DNA from: Larix sibirica
Taxonomy: Eukaryota; Streptophyta; Pinopsida; Pinales; Pinaceae
Length of the DNA stretch: 21,240 bases
Assembly: GCA_004151065.3 (NCBI GenBank)
Contig: NWUY0300037669.1
Coordinates: forward strand, 20,299-41,538
Direction of reading: 5' to 3'
The stretch's first letter is position 1. Each line of letters begins with the position of its first letter. Below the pieces are notes generated by a model, which did not search any database, had not been told where the DNA came from, and saw only the letters and a program-made list of their open reading frames with translations. The position numbers and the translations under genes were made by a program. This document shows positions 1-10,584 of the stretch, one piece after another.

Positions 1-48
1 ATGAGACCCCCTTGTTTGTGGGACAAGACCCCCTTGTTTGTGGGACAA
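1..48. repeat. 22-bp tandem repeat, two copies
   Basis: Two head-to-tail copies of a 22-bp unit (5-26 and 27-48) reading GACCCCCTTGTTTGTGGGAC plus AA. A third partial copy follows as GCCCCCCTT. A looser match, gagaccctctgtatgcgaga, occurs near 856-880, so the unit may belong to a local repeat family. The array may extend beyond the window's left edge. Confidence 0.8.
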
Positions 49-391
49 GCCCCCCTTCGTACAACAATTTGACTAGTAAATCAAAACATTATTATTTTAT
101 TTTATTTTAATTATGTTAAAAGCATTGAAATAATAAAATTTTAGTAATTTACGTGACATTGTTGATGAAACTTAAATTGCAATGAAGGTTATAGTGATAT
201 CAAATCATTGACAAAAGTGATTCACTTGTGACTATTTCAATTATAGAAAGAAGATTAAGAAATTAATATTATTTGGAGTAGGATTAAAGATAAAAATTAA
301 TGTATTTATTTATTTTATATTTGCAAATTTAAGTATATAAAGTTGTAGAGGTTTCCTAGTTATAGGAAAGTGAAGCATATGAACTACTACA

Positions 392-451
392 TTTAAGAAG
401 TTTCTTTTGAGGAACTATTGTTTTAAGAAGTTTCTTTTGAGGAATTATTTT
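392..451. repeat. 30-bp tandem repeat, two copies
   Basis: The unit begins TTTAAGAAGTTTCTTTTGAG. Copies at 392-421 and 422-451 differ by a few bases, such as GGAACTATTG against GGAATTATTT. Confidence 0.75.
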
Positions 452-1376
452 TACAAGGGGAGTTATAGAGAAGCAACTTCTTTTCCTTAGAATTAGCAAT
501 TTGTACTTGTAGTTGAATCTGATTTAATTCATAATACTTCTAATTTCATTCATAATCCTTGAAGTAGAGGAGTAGCAAGAGAAATATAGGGATTGAACAT
601 TTTCAGTAATTGTCTTATTCGATATGGAAACCTTAACTCAAATGCTTTTGTTTTCTAAGGAATCCATTGGTTTCAAGACTTAAAATAAACGAGTGATTAT
701 CAAGCCATTGGCAAGAGTGTACTTTGGAAATCACTTGGAAGACAATTTGTAAATCAAACTTAAAGTGAAGTTGCATCGGTCAAATTATTTGTCAAAAGGA
801 GACATCGATAAAAATACATTGTGCATGTCAAACAATTTCCCAAGCACCATTTTATGAGAGACCCTCTGTATGCGAGACAAGCTTGCCTTGTATGAAATAC
901 ATTGTGCATGCAAGGCAATTATTAATAGGTGGCATAGATAATGAAACATATGTAGTAGGCCATTGACACTAGAAGATATGTGCCATTGCATGGCAACTTA
1001 CATATCACTTAAGTTAGCCACTCACTTGTGAAAGCAATTGCTTATGATTTGAGTCATTGATATTATTATTTCATAACAATCAATAATCAATATGGTTTGG
1101 TGGATTCATTGATATTATCATTTAAAAATGAAAATAACTATGGTATAAATGTAGTGCTTGGTATTCATGGTGAATGGAATGGCCAAGTCTATTTATAAGA
1201 CCTCGAGGTGGTCAATAGAAAGTAGTTCCTATATTGAATGTCATAGTCATGTTGGTTGTTGCTTCTCTTGATTCAATCACCTTTTGCATGTTGCATGCAT
1301 GTACTAGTTGTCATGGATGGCCTGCCAAGTGCTTCCTAGGCCATGCCCTGGTTTCTCTTGGTAGCCTTGTGTTGGT

Positions 1377-1390
1377 TCTCTCTCTCTCTC
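1377..1390. repeat. (TC)7 microsatellite
   Basis: Seven TC dinucleotides in a row. Confidence 0.8.
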
Positions 1391-2146
1391 TTTGTTTGAA
1401 CCATACCCTTAGTGACTGGAAAACCAAAAACATAACCGAGAGCCTCCAACAAAACCAAGAGAAATCTTAGAAGCATAATGAATAATTGGCTTAATTATGT
1501 AGTTTGGCTCTCTTTAGAAGCAACCACAAACATGTACCTGTGTCAATTATCTACTAAAAAGAAAAATATGCTAATGCATTTACTAATATTTAGAGAATTG
1601 GCATTTCTTGCCATACAACTCATGGTTGACATCAATAAAGAAATGATCGGTGCATAGACCGACCTAAGAACATAGGAGCCCGACTAAACCTAAGAGCATA
1701 GAAACTGGGATGGTTGAAATGCAATCAAGGTAGTTTAAGGAATGATCATAGTACATGTCTCTCATGCAACTACCATAAAGTACAAGAGCTATATCCATGT
1801 GAAGAGATAAATCTCCAATGGTAGTCAACAAACCCAGATCTCAACCTTTTCGCGACTAGGTATTTTCCTTGTGTTTAATATTCTTTCTATGCCATTCATT
1901 GCACAATACACTGTTTTTTTATGATTCCAAATAGTTAGTTATAGAAATCTGCCCTAGGATCAAACCACAACTAGATTGTCTCTTTTGTATGCCCAACATC
2001 ATTTATGAAAATATTAATTTTCAGATCATAAGGCCATCCCATTAGTTTTCCTAGAAATTTAATGTCGACTTCATCCTACAAATAAATGAACACCACCATC
2101 TTCATGTATATTCTAAACTATGTCCAGCCTGCTCTTACTACAATAT

Positions 2147-2341
2147 GGAACTAAATATTTATAAGAGAATTAATGCTCCTATATTGAATTGTATCTTTAG
2201 AAGAAGATTAGTGTTCCAATATTAATCCACTAATTGAAACTAAATATTTATAAGAGAATTGGAACTAAATATTTATAAGAGAATTAATGCTCCCATATTG
2301 AATTAAATCTTTAGAAGAAGATTAATGCTCCAATATTAATC
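2147..2341. repeat. Imperfect 81-bp direct repeat with a partial third copy
   Basis: Segments 2147-2227 and 2261-2341 (offset 114) both begin GGAACTAAATATTTATAAGA and end CCAATATTAATC. A 25-bp partial copy of the unit's start lies between them at about 2236-2260. The pattern fits slippage or unequal exchange giving a nested duplication. Confidence 0.8.
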
Positions 2342-3991
2342 AAGATAGTTTCTCTAACTTAAATAATGTTGTGACAATTCCTGCAAAGCCTCCACTAATC
2401 AGTTTAAATGCTAATGCCAAAGTTACTAAAAGAATATTAGTTTTTGGAATTAAAATGAATCTCTTTCTTCATAAATATGTATAGAAAATCCATTGTAGGT
2501 AAACTCAACTATATACATTGCCATAAGTCTCCTCTGTGTAAATAAAATAATACATGATTTTTTATTTACGCTGAAGTACATGGTTTGATTATCATTTGTT
2601 AATTTGATGTGATCAATTCTAGGCCAACGAGGACATGGAAGTCGGGAAAGCAAACTCTCAATTAATTGGAGAAAGAAGGGCTAAGGGACTATCGACAAGA
2701 GAAGACAAACTTTGAGCTTCTTGGAGAATGAAGGGCTAAGGGAGTGTGCAATCATTGTAAGAGAAGAAACTAAAGGATGGCTTGCTCATCCTTATCTTTG
2801 AAGAGTGCCTGCATATGTGGAGCATGGCCGATGTTCTTCTCATGTTGAGTGCCACCAGACATGTTTCAAGTAAGGCGATGTTGTGGAGTGGTGGTGGCGC
2901 AGCAAAGTAGATGGCATAATAAATGTATATGAAACATTTCTCTCATGTTATTTCATAAATTAAATATGAGAAAAATTAATATTTAATGTTAGAAGTAATG
3001 TTAGCATTGTTTCGATTTCATAATTTATATCTGAAAAGAGTGGGAAATGCCTTAAGGTTATTTTGAGTTTACTTTGATATGAGGTCAAATAAGACTTTTT
3101 TTTTTATTTGACGAGATGATGGTTTCATGTATATGATTGGTTAAGATAGAGTGTACTCTCCAAAATCAATCGAAAACTTAGGTTATATGAAAGACAAATA
3201 CTTTGAGTTGTGGACCGTTTTAATGAAAAATGACAAATTGATTAATAGAGTCTCGTCGGCTTAAAAGCAAGGACTAATAATGCATATTCCTCTAATTATT
3301 ATAATGTATATCTCCATGGTAAAATTCAAGCACATCATTTTGAAAGGAGATTTAAGGAATAGGTGGTAGTTACTAATACGTGCCAATATGTTTGATATAT
3401 ATTTTCTGTTTGCTAGTTTCTTTGTGACTTGTGGGACTAGCTTATGTTCTAAGAAACCATGACCCAAGGGCATCTAAGCTATCAAAATCACCTGGAGATC
3501 ACACCCGACCTAGGCCACAACAACCCTTAGCATGGCTGGATTTTAAGTATCTCCTCCCAGCTACCTTGTGGGGTTCGCACTTGGGTCACCATGCAAAATG
3601 AGGCCCGTCAAATACATTTGATAGACGGTTGTGCTTATATGTCATTTAATTTTCTATTTCTCTTTTTTTGTTTTTGTTTTTTTTCTGATTAGAATACATG
3701 TCCTAGAGAAACCTGCTAAGTACTTCCCCTCATTTCAAGGATGGTACCCAGGGCAAACCAAAGTTTTATGGATTAAGGACAATACAACACAAATCTCATT
3801 TAAGAGCTCAACATGTCACTTACAAGGATTGAACTTGGGTGGAGAGGGTAACAATTATTCCTTCCAACCACTCAAGCTACATTGAATAGACATATTTTCG
3901 ATTTCTCATTCCTCATCACCTTTCATAGATATAATACATTATGACTATTAAATACTTATGAAAATGAGAATACAAAACTACTAATAAAATG
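2342..3991. other. AT-rich intergenic DNA, no gene recognised
   Basis: No supported coding region. GAAGGGCTAAGGGA occurs twice (about 2675 and 2730) within a purine-rich stretch. Around 3480-3620 the DNA is less AT-rich and contains GGGGTTCGCACTTGGGTCAC, which loosely resembles the RNA polymerase III B box of tRNA-derived SINEs. No A box, poly(A) or target-site duplication was found, so I do not call a SINE. Confidence 0.5.
3706..3880 (+). repeat. Diverged dispersed repeat, copy A
   Basis: The segment at 3706-3759 (AAACCTGCTAAGTACTTCCC and onward) aligns with 5370-5420 (AAACCTTCTGAGTACTCCTC and onward). Both continue into a GGATG(G/A)TAC box and end that block with AAACC. Downstream, both have a GGA-TTGA-AC-like box followed by a TCCAACC box. 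The middle is too diverged to align by eye. This is probably an old short interspersed repeat of unknown class. Confidence 0.45.
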
Positions 3992-4107
3992 AAATTAATA
4001 AATAAATATAAAATTTATTTAGACATACCAACTTACTCGTGATTAAATTAAATTAATAAATAAATATAATATTTATTGAGACGTAACAACCTACTCATGA
4101 TTAAGTT
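3992..4107. repeat. 58-bp tandem repeat, two copies
   Basis: Copies at 3992-4049 and 4050-4107 both begin AAATTAATAAATAAATATAA and end with a (C/T)TACTC(G/A)TGATTAA box. They differ at several positions, so the duplication is not recent. Confidence 0.8.
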
Positions 4108-4262
4108 CTTGACATCGTGTGGGCGAGTCCATGAATATTAAAACGATGGAAGTGGGCAGCATGATCATCACTTTCATGTTTTGAAAGCAAAGGCGTGTAG
4201 TGCATATGTCTTGATCTAGAGGCATCTTTGGAGCAAGGGAATTGTAGCCTTTACTCTTCATG

Positions 4263-4396
4263 CTTATCTTAATTTTAAATGTTTTATTGTTTTTTTACCA
4301 TACTAAGAGGTAGATAAAATCATATCCAGCTTATCTTAATTTTAAATGTTTTATTATTTTTTATCATACTAAGGGGTAGATAAAGTCATATCAGAA
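4263..4396. repeat. 67-bp tandem repeat, two copies
   Basis: Units at 4263-4329 and 4330-4396 begin CTTATCTTAATTTTAAATGT and contain GGTAGATAAA. The same array recurs at 7708-7892 with an extra truncated unit (7708-7762, matching 4322-4376) joined to a copy starting at the equivalent of 4267. Confidence 0.85.
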
Positions 4397-6439
4397 TCAA
4401 ATATACGAAGGATTACATTTAAGATTTTGTCTTTAAAACAATGTTTTCACTAAAATCATCCTTTTTTCCAAATCACTTTTATTAGTCCCTGTCTTTCAAG
4501 CTGGCAGGGATTTTTGTAATCGGCTTACTACCATTTTAAACAATTTGCATGCAAATCTATATAGGTTTAAGTCTTTTAAACAAAGTTTTGATGGACAAAA
4601 ACAGAAATCGCCATTTCATTGAATCAAAAACTTGGAGGTCTTATTTGGCCTCACATCGAGGCCCGAGAGTAATTTTCCCTTTGAAACTTACATTAATTCA
4701 TATATTAATTCATACGTGTAATACGTTTATAGCTCTCTTGTAATAATGCTACCAAACTTGTTAGCATTAGTTCGAGACATTAGATGCTTCATGTTCACGG
4801 TTGGTTTACATTTTCCATTCAATTTTTGTGCTTCACTACATGCATTGTGGATGCGTGTCCTTCTTTGCACGTGGCATTCTGACCTTCTTTGCACTTGGCA
4901 TAGAACTTTATCGATGTGTTGTCTTCTACTGCAATGGTGCACTTATGCTAAGAGAGATACTATAATAAAAAATTATATGCTTCAGGGATGAGTCTCTCTT
5001 ATCTTATCTTTGTGGTTTCCTTATATTGCAATCCTGAACACTCTTGCTCCAGCCCATCTACATAATCTATTGAAACTAGTGTTGGATCACTGAACAAGTT
5101 GTGGCTTTATACCTATCATTATTGTAGGATATGGATATGAAACCGAAACGCTGCTTGTGATGCCTTCATTGCTCTAGCTGCCTTTACCTTTGATTCTGGT
5201 CCAGATCAACCATGTTTTGTAAAGCTTGCATATAACTTAGAGTACACTTTTAATCTAACAAAATTATATTTAACCAAGTGTATTCATTAAATTGGGTGAA
5301 ATATTTAGTAAAAATTATTTTTAATAAAACAAAATGTTTTGCTCTATTTTTTCGATGAATATATATTATGGGAAACCTTCTGAGTACTCCTCATTTTGAG
5401 GATGATACTTGGAGTAAACCGTTTGATTGCAATTTTGATAACCTAACTTAGTGGGGACATCGAGTGTGGCCTTCAATATTCACAGAGGCAGTCAACCTAG
5501 GGACTTGACCCATGACCTCCTCCTTGCAAAATGCTCCAACCTTAATCTAAGATAATTAAAAATTAGGTGATCTCGTTCTAAAATAGTTTAAAAAGAACTA
5601 TAAAAAAAATCATAACGTTAAGAAAAAAGCCTAAGAACTATTATGAAGTGATTAAGTAGAAGACCAAAGCAAAACACATGAAAATGATCCCAATGCCATT
5701 GCGTGTAAACCAAAATATTGCAAAATTCTCCATGATCTACGAGGTTAAAGAAAAATTAAAAAGATGAGATGTCGATGAGAAAGAAAGTTTGTACAAAAAT
5801 GGAGGAAAAACTACTTTTAAAGGAGAAAGCAAAATCCCATGAAAAAATACCAAAATGTAGTAAAGTTGGCCAAAAAGAAACGCCAATACACATAGAAGTA
5901 AAAAATAAATGAAAGTGACGAATAGTACTTGGAAACATAATTAAGTGTATTTTAAAACTTCTGCACAAGCTCTATTATGTGAATTTGTCACTGAATCCAT
6001 AATATATATAAACATTATAATTCATTGTTCTAACTCTAACTCTAAAACAATAGGAGCATGTTATCTATAAGACACACTACTGAGTCATTCAATGTTTTTA
6101 TGCTTAAAAGTAATGTTGTCAATACCTTAATCAATGATTAATGGTAAGTGGGCAAGGTTGGGGTGGAGAAAGAGAACAAGATTGCTAACACAATAATCGT
6201 TGCTCAATGAAAATGTGGGAGAGCAAATAGCAAAGGGTGGATTTGGAGGTGGATGATGAGTGTAAAAGTGCCAAACTTCCATCATTACAATGAAATGCAA
6301 AGATCAATCATTAATTCTAAACAATCTTGCTATGTGCTATATATATCTTTCAATTTGCAACAAAACTCTTTGGGATGGTGATGGGATGACCTTTTAAATT
6401 GTATGAATATATTGAATTACATACAAACAACTTTATTGT
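4397..6439. other. AT-rich intergenic DNA, no gene recognised
   Basis: Short open frames here (for example 4549-4743 and 4746-4991) lack recognisable domains and overlap one another on both strands. The only structure I can support is copy B of a diverged dispersed repeat near 5370-5545. The whole stretch recurs in the right-hand duplicate at 7893-9935. Confidence 0.6.
5370..5545 (+). repeat. Diverged dispersed repeat, copy B
   Basis: Shares its left block (5370-5420) and a right-hand GACTTGACCCATGACC / TCCAACC block with the segment at 3706-3880. Because of the duplication, copy B appears again at 8866-9041. Confidence 0.45.
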
Positions 6440-6637
6440 CAATTATAAAGGTAATTGTAGATGATCGATTTCAAAGGACCCGTGGATAAGAAATGGCTTT
6501 CTAAACCTAGTGATTTGGACAACTAGGGTTTGTGTAGACAATTATAAAGGTAATCATAGATGATCAATTTCAAAGGACCCATGGATAAAAAATGGTTTTA
6601 TAAACTTAGTGATATGGACAACCAGGGTTTGGGTAGA
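6440..6637. repeat. 99-bp tandem repeat, two copies
   Basis: Copies at 6440-6538 and 6539-6637 begin CAATTATAAAGGTAAT and contain TTTCAAAGGACCC(G/A)TGGATA and GGACAAC(T/C)AGGGTTTG. They are about 90 percent identical. The array recurs at 9936-10133 in the right-hand duplicate. Confidence 0.85.
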
Positions 6638-6790
6638 TGCTTTCCCTTAAACATGATTTTGACATAATAATTATCCAAAGTAGCTCATTAGGTATAAGTC
6701 TAAATGTTTTATGATTTTGACAATTTTCGTTTTGCTATCATTAGCAGGCAACCATAAAATCTTTGTTGAAATTGTTGTTTTTAATGCAAT

Positions 6791-6808
6791 AATGAATTCA
6801 ACACCCTC
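6791..6808. repeat. Copy of the LINE 3'-side target-site duplication
   Basis: Identical to 10287-10304, directly before a T9 run at 6809-6817. It shows that the partial LINE at 6809-7706 occupies the same insertion site as the full element. Confidence 0.8.
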
Positions 6809-7706
6809 TTTTTTTTTGTAAGGTTTGAAGATTTTATTAGATTAAAAAGAGATAACTATACTTAGCCAAGTTGTCCAAGTGTCAGAGTGCAGAGTTGCCA
6901 TGCAAGACAGAAAAAAAATTGAACATTAAAGTCCTAGGGCTACTATGCAACCTTTGACCCGATAATTCAAAGTACTGCAAAGAGAGAAAGTTGGTAGTAA
7001 TCCCCCCCACAGGCCGGGGGTTATGGCCAAAGCATTCAAAATCAAAGACATACAAGAAACATCAAAACTAGCCCGGGGGCCTAACCAACTATTCATCATC
7101 GAAGAGAGGAATTTTAGAGGGACCAACACCTGGCATTTTGCTTATCCTGACATCGCTACCAGTAGCAGGGCACATTTTGAAAATGAGTTGAGTATTAGCA
7201 TCCTGTTTTGGCGGAGGCCTGTTGAAAGTTTTTCCCATGATGGCTATGGCCAAAGCATCCAAATTTGCATTAATCCGCTCAGTCTCCGAGCGTTGGAACC
7301 AGAAGAGAGCAGGGATACTAGCTTCCGGATTGGAGATGCGGTCAACTAGCGACAGAGCATCCTTCTCCGGCCTGAGTTTCCCTTGGATGTAGTCTTCCAT
7401 TGCTATGGTCATTAGCGCTTTAACCGTCCATAAAACCTCAAGAGTCTTTGTGTGCCACGTTTCCTTTGTGCGTGCAGACCTAGCATCCTGCACTAGCCCA
7501 CCAAAGTTCGCGGCCAATTGCTCCGCTGAAGGGCGGGCTTGCTTCTTTTTCAATTAATTTTCCAACCTGGTTGTGCAAGCACGGGCTGAGTTGGGGATTT
7601 TGTTTTCAAAAAAACCTTGAACCCTTCCCATTTCCTTCAAGGTGCACGAAATATGTGTGCGGAGCGGCCCATTCATAGTTTTTCGAGGGATCACCTTCGT
7701 CCTAGC
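6809..7706 (-). mobile_element. 3' end of the LINE, duplicated copy
   Basis: Minus-strand 3' portion of the LINE described at 10305-17408, with the poly(A) tail (T9 on the plus strand), 3'UTR and most of the third reading frame. It stops at the lone N at 7707, one base short of completing the third frame's presumed start codon when compared with 11203-11205. The truncation is explained by a contig end and not by a second 5'-truncated insertion, since flank and target site are also duplicated. Confidence 0.85.
7089..7706 (-). pseudogene. Third LINE reading frame, duplicated partial copy
   Basis: Matches 10585-11202. The 154-codon portion (7553-7089) encodes the same protein as the right copy, beginning after the shared in-frame TAA (7556-7554) and ending ...GPSKIPLFDDE. 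The upstream part runs into the N at 7707 and lacks the first codon. Two silent or missense differences from the right copy fall in the upstream part (7577 and 7643). See the entry at 10585-11205 for content and interpretation. Confidence 0.7.
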
Positions 7707-7707
7707 N
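7707..7707. other. Single ambiguous base (N) at a duplication junction
   Basis: A lone N exactly between the left copy (ending 7706) and the right copy (from 7708). The second lone N, at 18078, has the same arrangement. This is the expected trace of a scaffold join between overlapping contig ends. Confidence 0.95.
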
Positions 7708-7892
7708 ATATCCAGCTTATCTTAATTTTAAATGTTTTATTATTTTTTATCATACTAAGGGGTCTTAATTTTAAATGTTTTATTGTTTTTTTACCATACT
7801 AAGAGGTAGATAAAATCATATTCAGCTTATCTTAATTTTAAATGTTTTATTATTTTTTATCATACTAAGGGGTAGATAAAGTCATATCAGAA
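7708..7892. repeat. 67-bp tandem repeat, right copy with an extra partial unit
   Basis: 7708-7762 matches 4322-4376. At 7763 the sequence jumps back to the equivalent of 4267 and then runs collinearly. This gives one truncated plus about two full units, against two in the left copy. It may be a copy-number variant or a local misassembly at the contig start. Confidence 0.8.
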
Positions 7893-9935
7893 TCAAATAT
7901 ACGAAGGATTACATTTAAGATTTTGTCTTTAAAACAATGTTTTCACTAAAATCATCCTTTTTTCCAAATCACTTTTATTAGTCCCTGTCTTTCAAGCTGG
8001 CAGGGATTTTTGTAATCGGCTTACTACCATTTTAAACAATTTGCATGCAAATCTATATAGGTTTAAGTCTTTTAAACAAAGTTTTGATGGACAAAAACAG
8101 AAATCGCCATTTCATTGAATCAAAAACTTGGAGGTCTTATTTGGCCTCACATCGAGGCCCTAGAGTAATTTTCCCTTTGAAACTTACATTAATTTATATA
8201 TTAATTCATACGTGTAATACGTTTATAGCTCTCTTGTAATAATGCTACCAAACTTGTTAGCATTAGTTCGAGACATTAGATGCTTCATGTTCACGGTTGG
8301 TTTACATTTTCCATTCAATTTTTGTGCTTCACTACATGCATTGTGGATGTGTGTCCTTCTTTGCACGTGGCATTCTGACCTTCTTTGCACTTGGCATAGA
8401 ACTTTATCGATGTGTTGTCTTCTACTGCAATGGTGCACTTATGCTAAGAGAGATACTATAATAAAAAATTATATGCTTCAGGGATGAGTCTCTCTTATCT
8501 TATCTTTGTGGTTTCCTTATATTGCAATCCTGAACACTCTTGCTCCAGCCCATCTACATAATCTATTGAAACTAGTGTTGGATCACTGAACAAGTTGTGG
8601 CTCTATACCTATCATTATTGTAGGATATGGATATGAAACCGAAACGCTGCTTGTGATGCCTTCATTGCTCTAGCTGCCTTTACCTTTGATTCTGGTCCAG
8701 ATCAACCATGTTTTGTAAAGCTTGCATATAACTTAGAGTACACTTTTAATCTAACAAAATTATATTTAACCAAGTGTATTCATTAAATTGGGTGAAATAT
8801 TTAGTAAAAATTATTTTTAATAAAACAAAATGTTTTGCTCTATTTTTTCGATGAATATATATTATGGGAAACCTTCTGAGTACTCCTCATTTTGAGGATG
8901 ATACTTGGAGTAAACCGTTTGATTGCAATTTTGATAACCTAACTTAGTGGGGACATCGAGTGTGGCCTTCAATATTCACAGAGGCAGTCAGCCTAGGGAC
9001 TTGACCCATGACCTCCTCCTTGCAAAATGCTCCAACCTTAATCTAAGATAATTAAAAATTAGGTGATCTCGTTCTAAAATAGTTTAAAAAGAACTATAAA
9101 AAAAATCATAACGTTAAGAAAAAAGCCTAAGAACTATTATGAAGTGATTAAGTAGAAGACCAAAGCAAAACACATGAAAATGATCCCAATGCCATTGCGT
9201 GTAAACCAAAATATTGCAAAATTCTCCATGATCTACGAGGTTAAAGAAAAATTAAAAAGATGAGATGTCGATGAGAAAGAAAGTTTGTACAAAAATGGAG
9301 GAAAAACTACTTTTAAAGGAGAAAGCAAAATCCCATGAAAAAATACCAAAATGTAGTAAAGTTGGCCAAAAAGAAACGCCAATACACATAGAAGTAAAAA
9401 ATAAATGAAAGTGACGAATAGTACTTGGAAACATAATTAAGTGTATTTTAAAACTTCTGCACAAGCTCTATTATGTGAATTTGTCACTGAATCCATAATA
9501 TATATAAACATTATAATTCATTGTTCTAACTCTAACTCTAAAACAATAGGAGCATGTTATCTATAAGACACACTACTGAGTCATTCAATGTTTTTATGCT
9601 TAAAAGTAATGTTGTCAATACCTTAATCAATGATTAATGGTAAGTGGGCAAGGTTGGGGTGGAGAAAGAGAACAAGATTGCTAACACAATAATCGTTGCT
9701 CAATGAAAATGTGGGAGAGCAAATAGCAAAGGGTGGATTTGGAGGTGGATGATGAGTGTAAAAGTGCCAAACTTCCATCATTACAATGAAATGCAAAGAT
9801 CAATCATTAATTCTAAACAATCTTGCTATGTGCTATATATATCTTTCAATTTGCAACAAAACTCTTTGGGATGGTGATGGGATGACCTTTTAAATTGTAT
9901 GAATATATTGAATTACATACAAACAACTTTATTGT

Positions 9936-10133
9936 CAATTATAAAGGTAATTGTAGATGATCGATTTCAAAGGACCCGTGGATAAGAAATGGCTTTCTAA
10001 ACCTAGTGATTTGGACAACTAGGGTTTGTGTAGACAATTATAAAGGTAATCATAGATGATCAATTTCAAAGGACCCATGGATAAAAAATGGTTTTATAAA
10101 CTTAGTGATATGGACAACCAGGGTTTGGGTAGA
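9936..10133. repeat. 99-bp tandem repeat, right copy
   Basis: Same two-unit array as 6440-6637, shifted by 3496. Confidence 0.85.
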
Positions 10134-10286
10134 TGCTTTCCCTTAAACATGATTTTGACATAATAATTATCCAAAGTAGCTCATTAGGTATAAGTCTAAA
10201 TGTTTTATGATTTTGACAATTTTCGTTTTGCTATCATTAGCAGGCAACCATAAAATCTTTGTTGAAATTGTTGTTTTTAATGCAAT

Positions 10287-10304
10287 AATGAATTCAACAC
10301 CCTC
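10287..10304. repeat. LINE target-site duplication, 3' side
   Basis: AATGAATTCAACACCCTC lies directly before the T9 run that marks the LINE 3' end. 17409-17426 reads AATGGATTAAACACCCTC, giving 16 of 18 matches, with the last nine identical. Two mismatches fit an old insertion. Confidence 0.8.
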
Positions 10305-10313
10305 TTTTTTTTT
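10305..10313 (-). other. LINE poly(A) tail
   Basis: Nine T on the plus strand, that is A9 on the element strand, directly against the target-site duplication. The short length suggests an old, shrunken tail. Confidence 0.75.
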
Positions 10314-10328
10314 GTAAGGTTTGAAGAT

Positions 10329-10334
10329 TTTATT
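10329..10334 (-). promoter_or_regulatory. LINE polyadenylation signal AATAAA
   Basis: Plus-strand TTTATT reads AATAAA on the element strand, about 15 nt before the poly(A) tail. That is a normal spacing. Confidence 0.6.
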
Positions 10335-10584
10335 AGATTAAAAAGAGATAACTATACTTAGCCAAGTTGTCCAAGTGTCAGAGTGCAGAGTTGCCATGCA
10401 AGACAGAAAAAAAATTGAACATTAAAGTCCTAGGGCTACTATGCAACCTTTGACCCGATAATTCAAAGTACTGCAAAGAGAGAAAGTTGGTAGTAATCCC
10501 CCCCACAGGCCGGGGGTTATGGCCAAAGCATTCAAAATCAAAGACATACAAGAAACATCAAAACTAGCCCGGGGGCCTAACCAA

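Larger units (their letters stand above)
49..2146. other. AT-rich intergenic DNA, no gene recognised
   Basis: No reading frame here resembles a known protein family. Small structures seen are a 30-bp tandem pair near 392-451, a pair of related segments containing ATTGTGCATG (about 812-838 and 895-921), and a (TC)7 microsatellite at 1377-1390. A 78-codon frame at 1234-1470 spans that microsatellite and has no recognisable domain. The stretch reads as old, decayed repeat DNA. Confidence 0.6.
4267..7706. repeat. Left copy of a 3.44-kb direct duplication
   Basis: This segment repeats at 7763-11202 with a constant offset of 3496. I found eight substitutions and no indels reading by eye: left/right pairs 4326/7822, 4665/8161, 4699/8195, 4854/8350, 5107/8603, 5495/8991, 7577/11073 and 7643/11139. 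Seven are transitions. That is about 0.2 percent divergence. The left copy ends at the lone N at 7707. It most likely represents an unmerged contig end, possibly the other haplotype. Confidence 0.95.
10305..10584 (-). other. LINE 3'UTR
   Basis: About 270 nt between the stop of the third frame (TAG at 10587-10585) and the poly(A) tail. No further coding frame is seen. It holds GC-rich blocks at 10498-10516 and 10568-10577 that can form short hairpins, and a non-canonical A/T-rich 3' end with AATAAA. Confidence 0.65.

Noticed and set aside
1234-1470. 78-codon frame with hydrophobic stretches
   Set aside because: It spans a (TC)7 microsatellite, has no recognisable family, and sits in decayed AT-rich DNA.
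3480-3620. tRNA-derived SINE suggested by GGTTCGCACTTGGG
   Set aside because: No A box at the right distance, no poly(A) or other tail, and no flanking target-site duplication.
7023-7349. Plus-strand 108-codon frame (also 10519-10845)
   Set aside because: It lies antisense to the better supported third LINE frame and shows no domain.
6809-7706. A second, independently inserted 5'-truncated LINE
   Set aside because: Its target site and kilobases of flank are identical to those of the full element at 10287 onward, so it is the same insertion seen twice.
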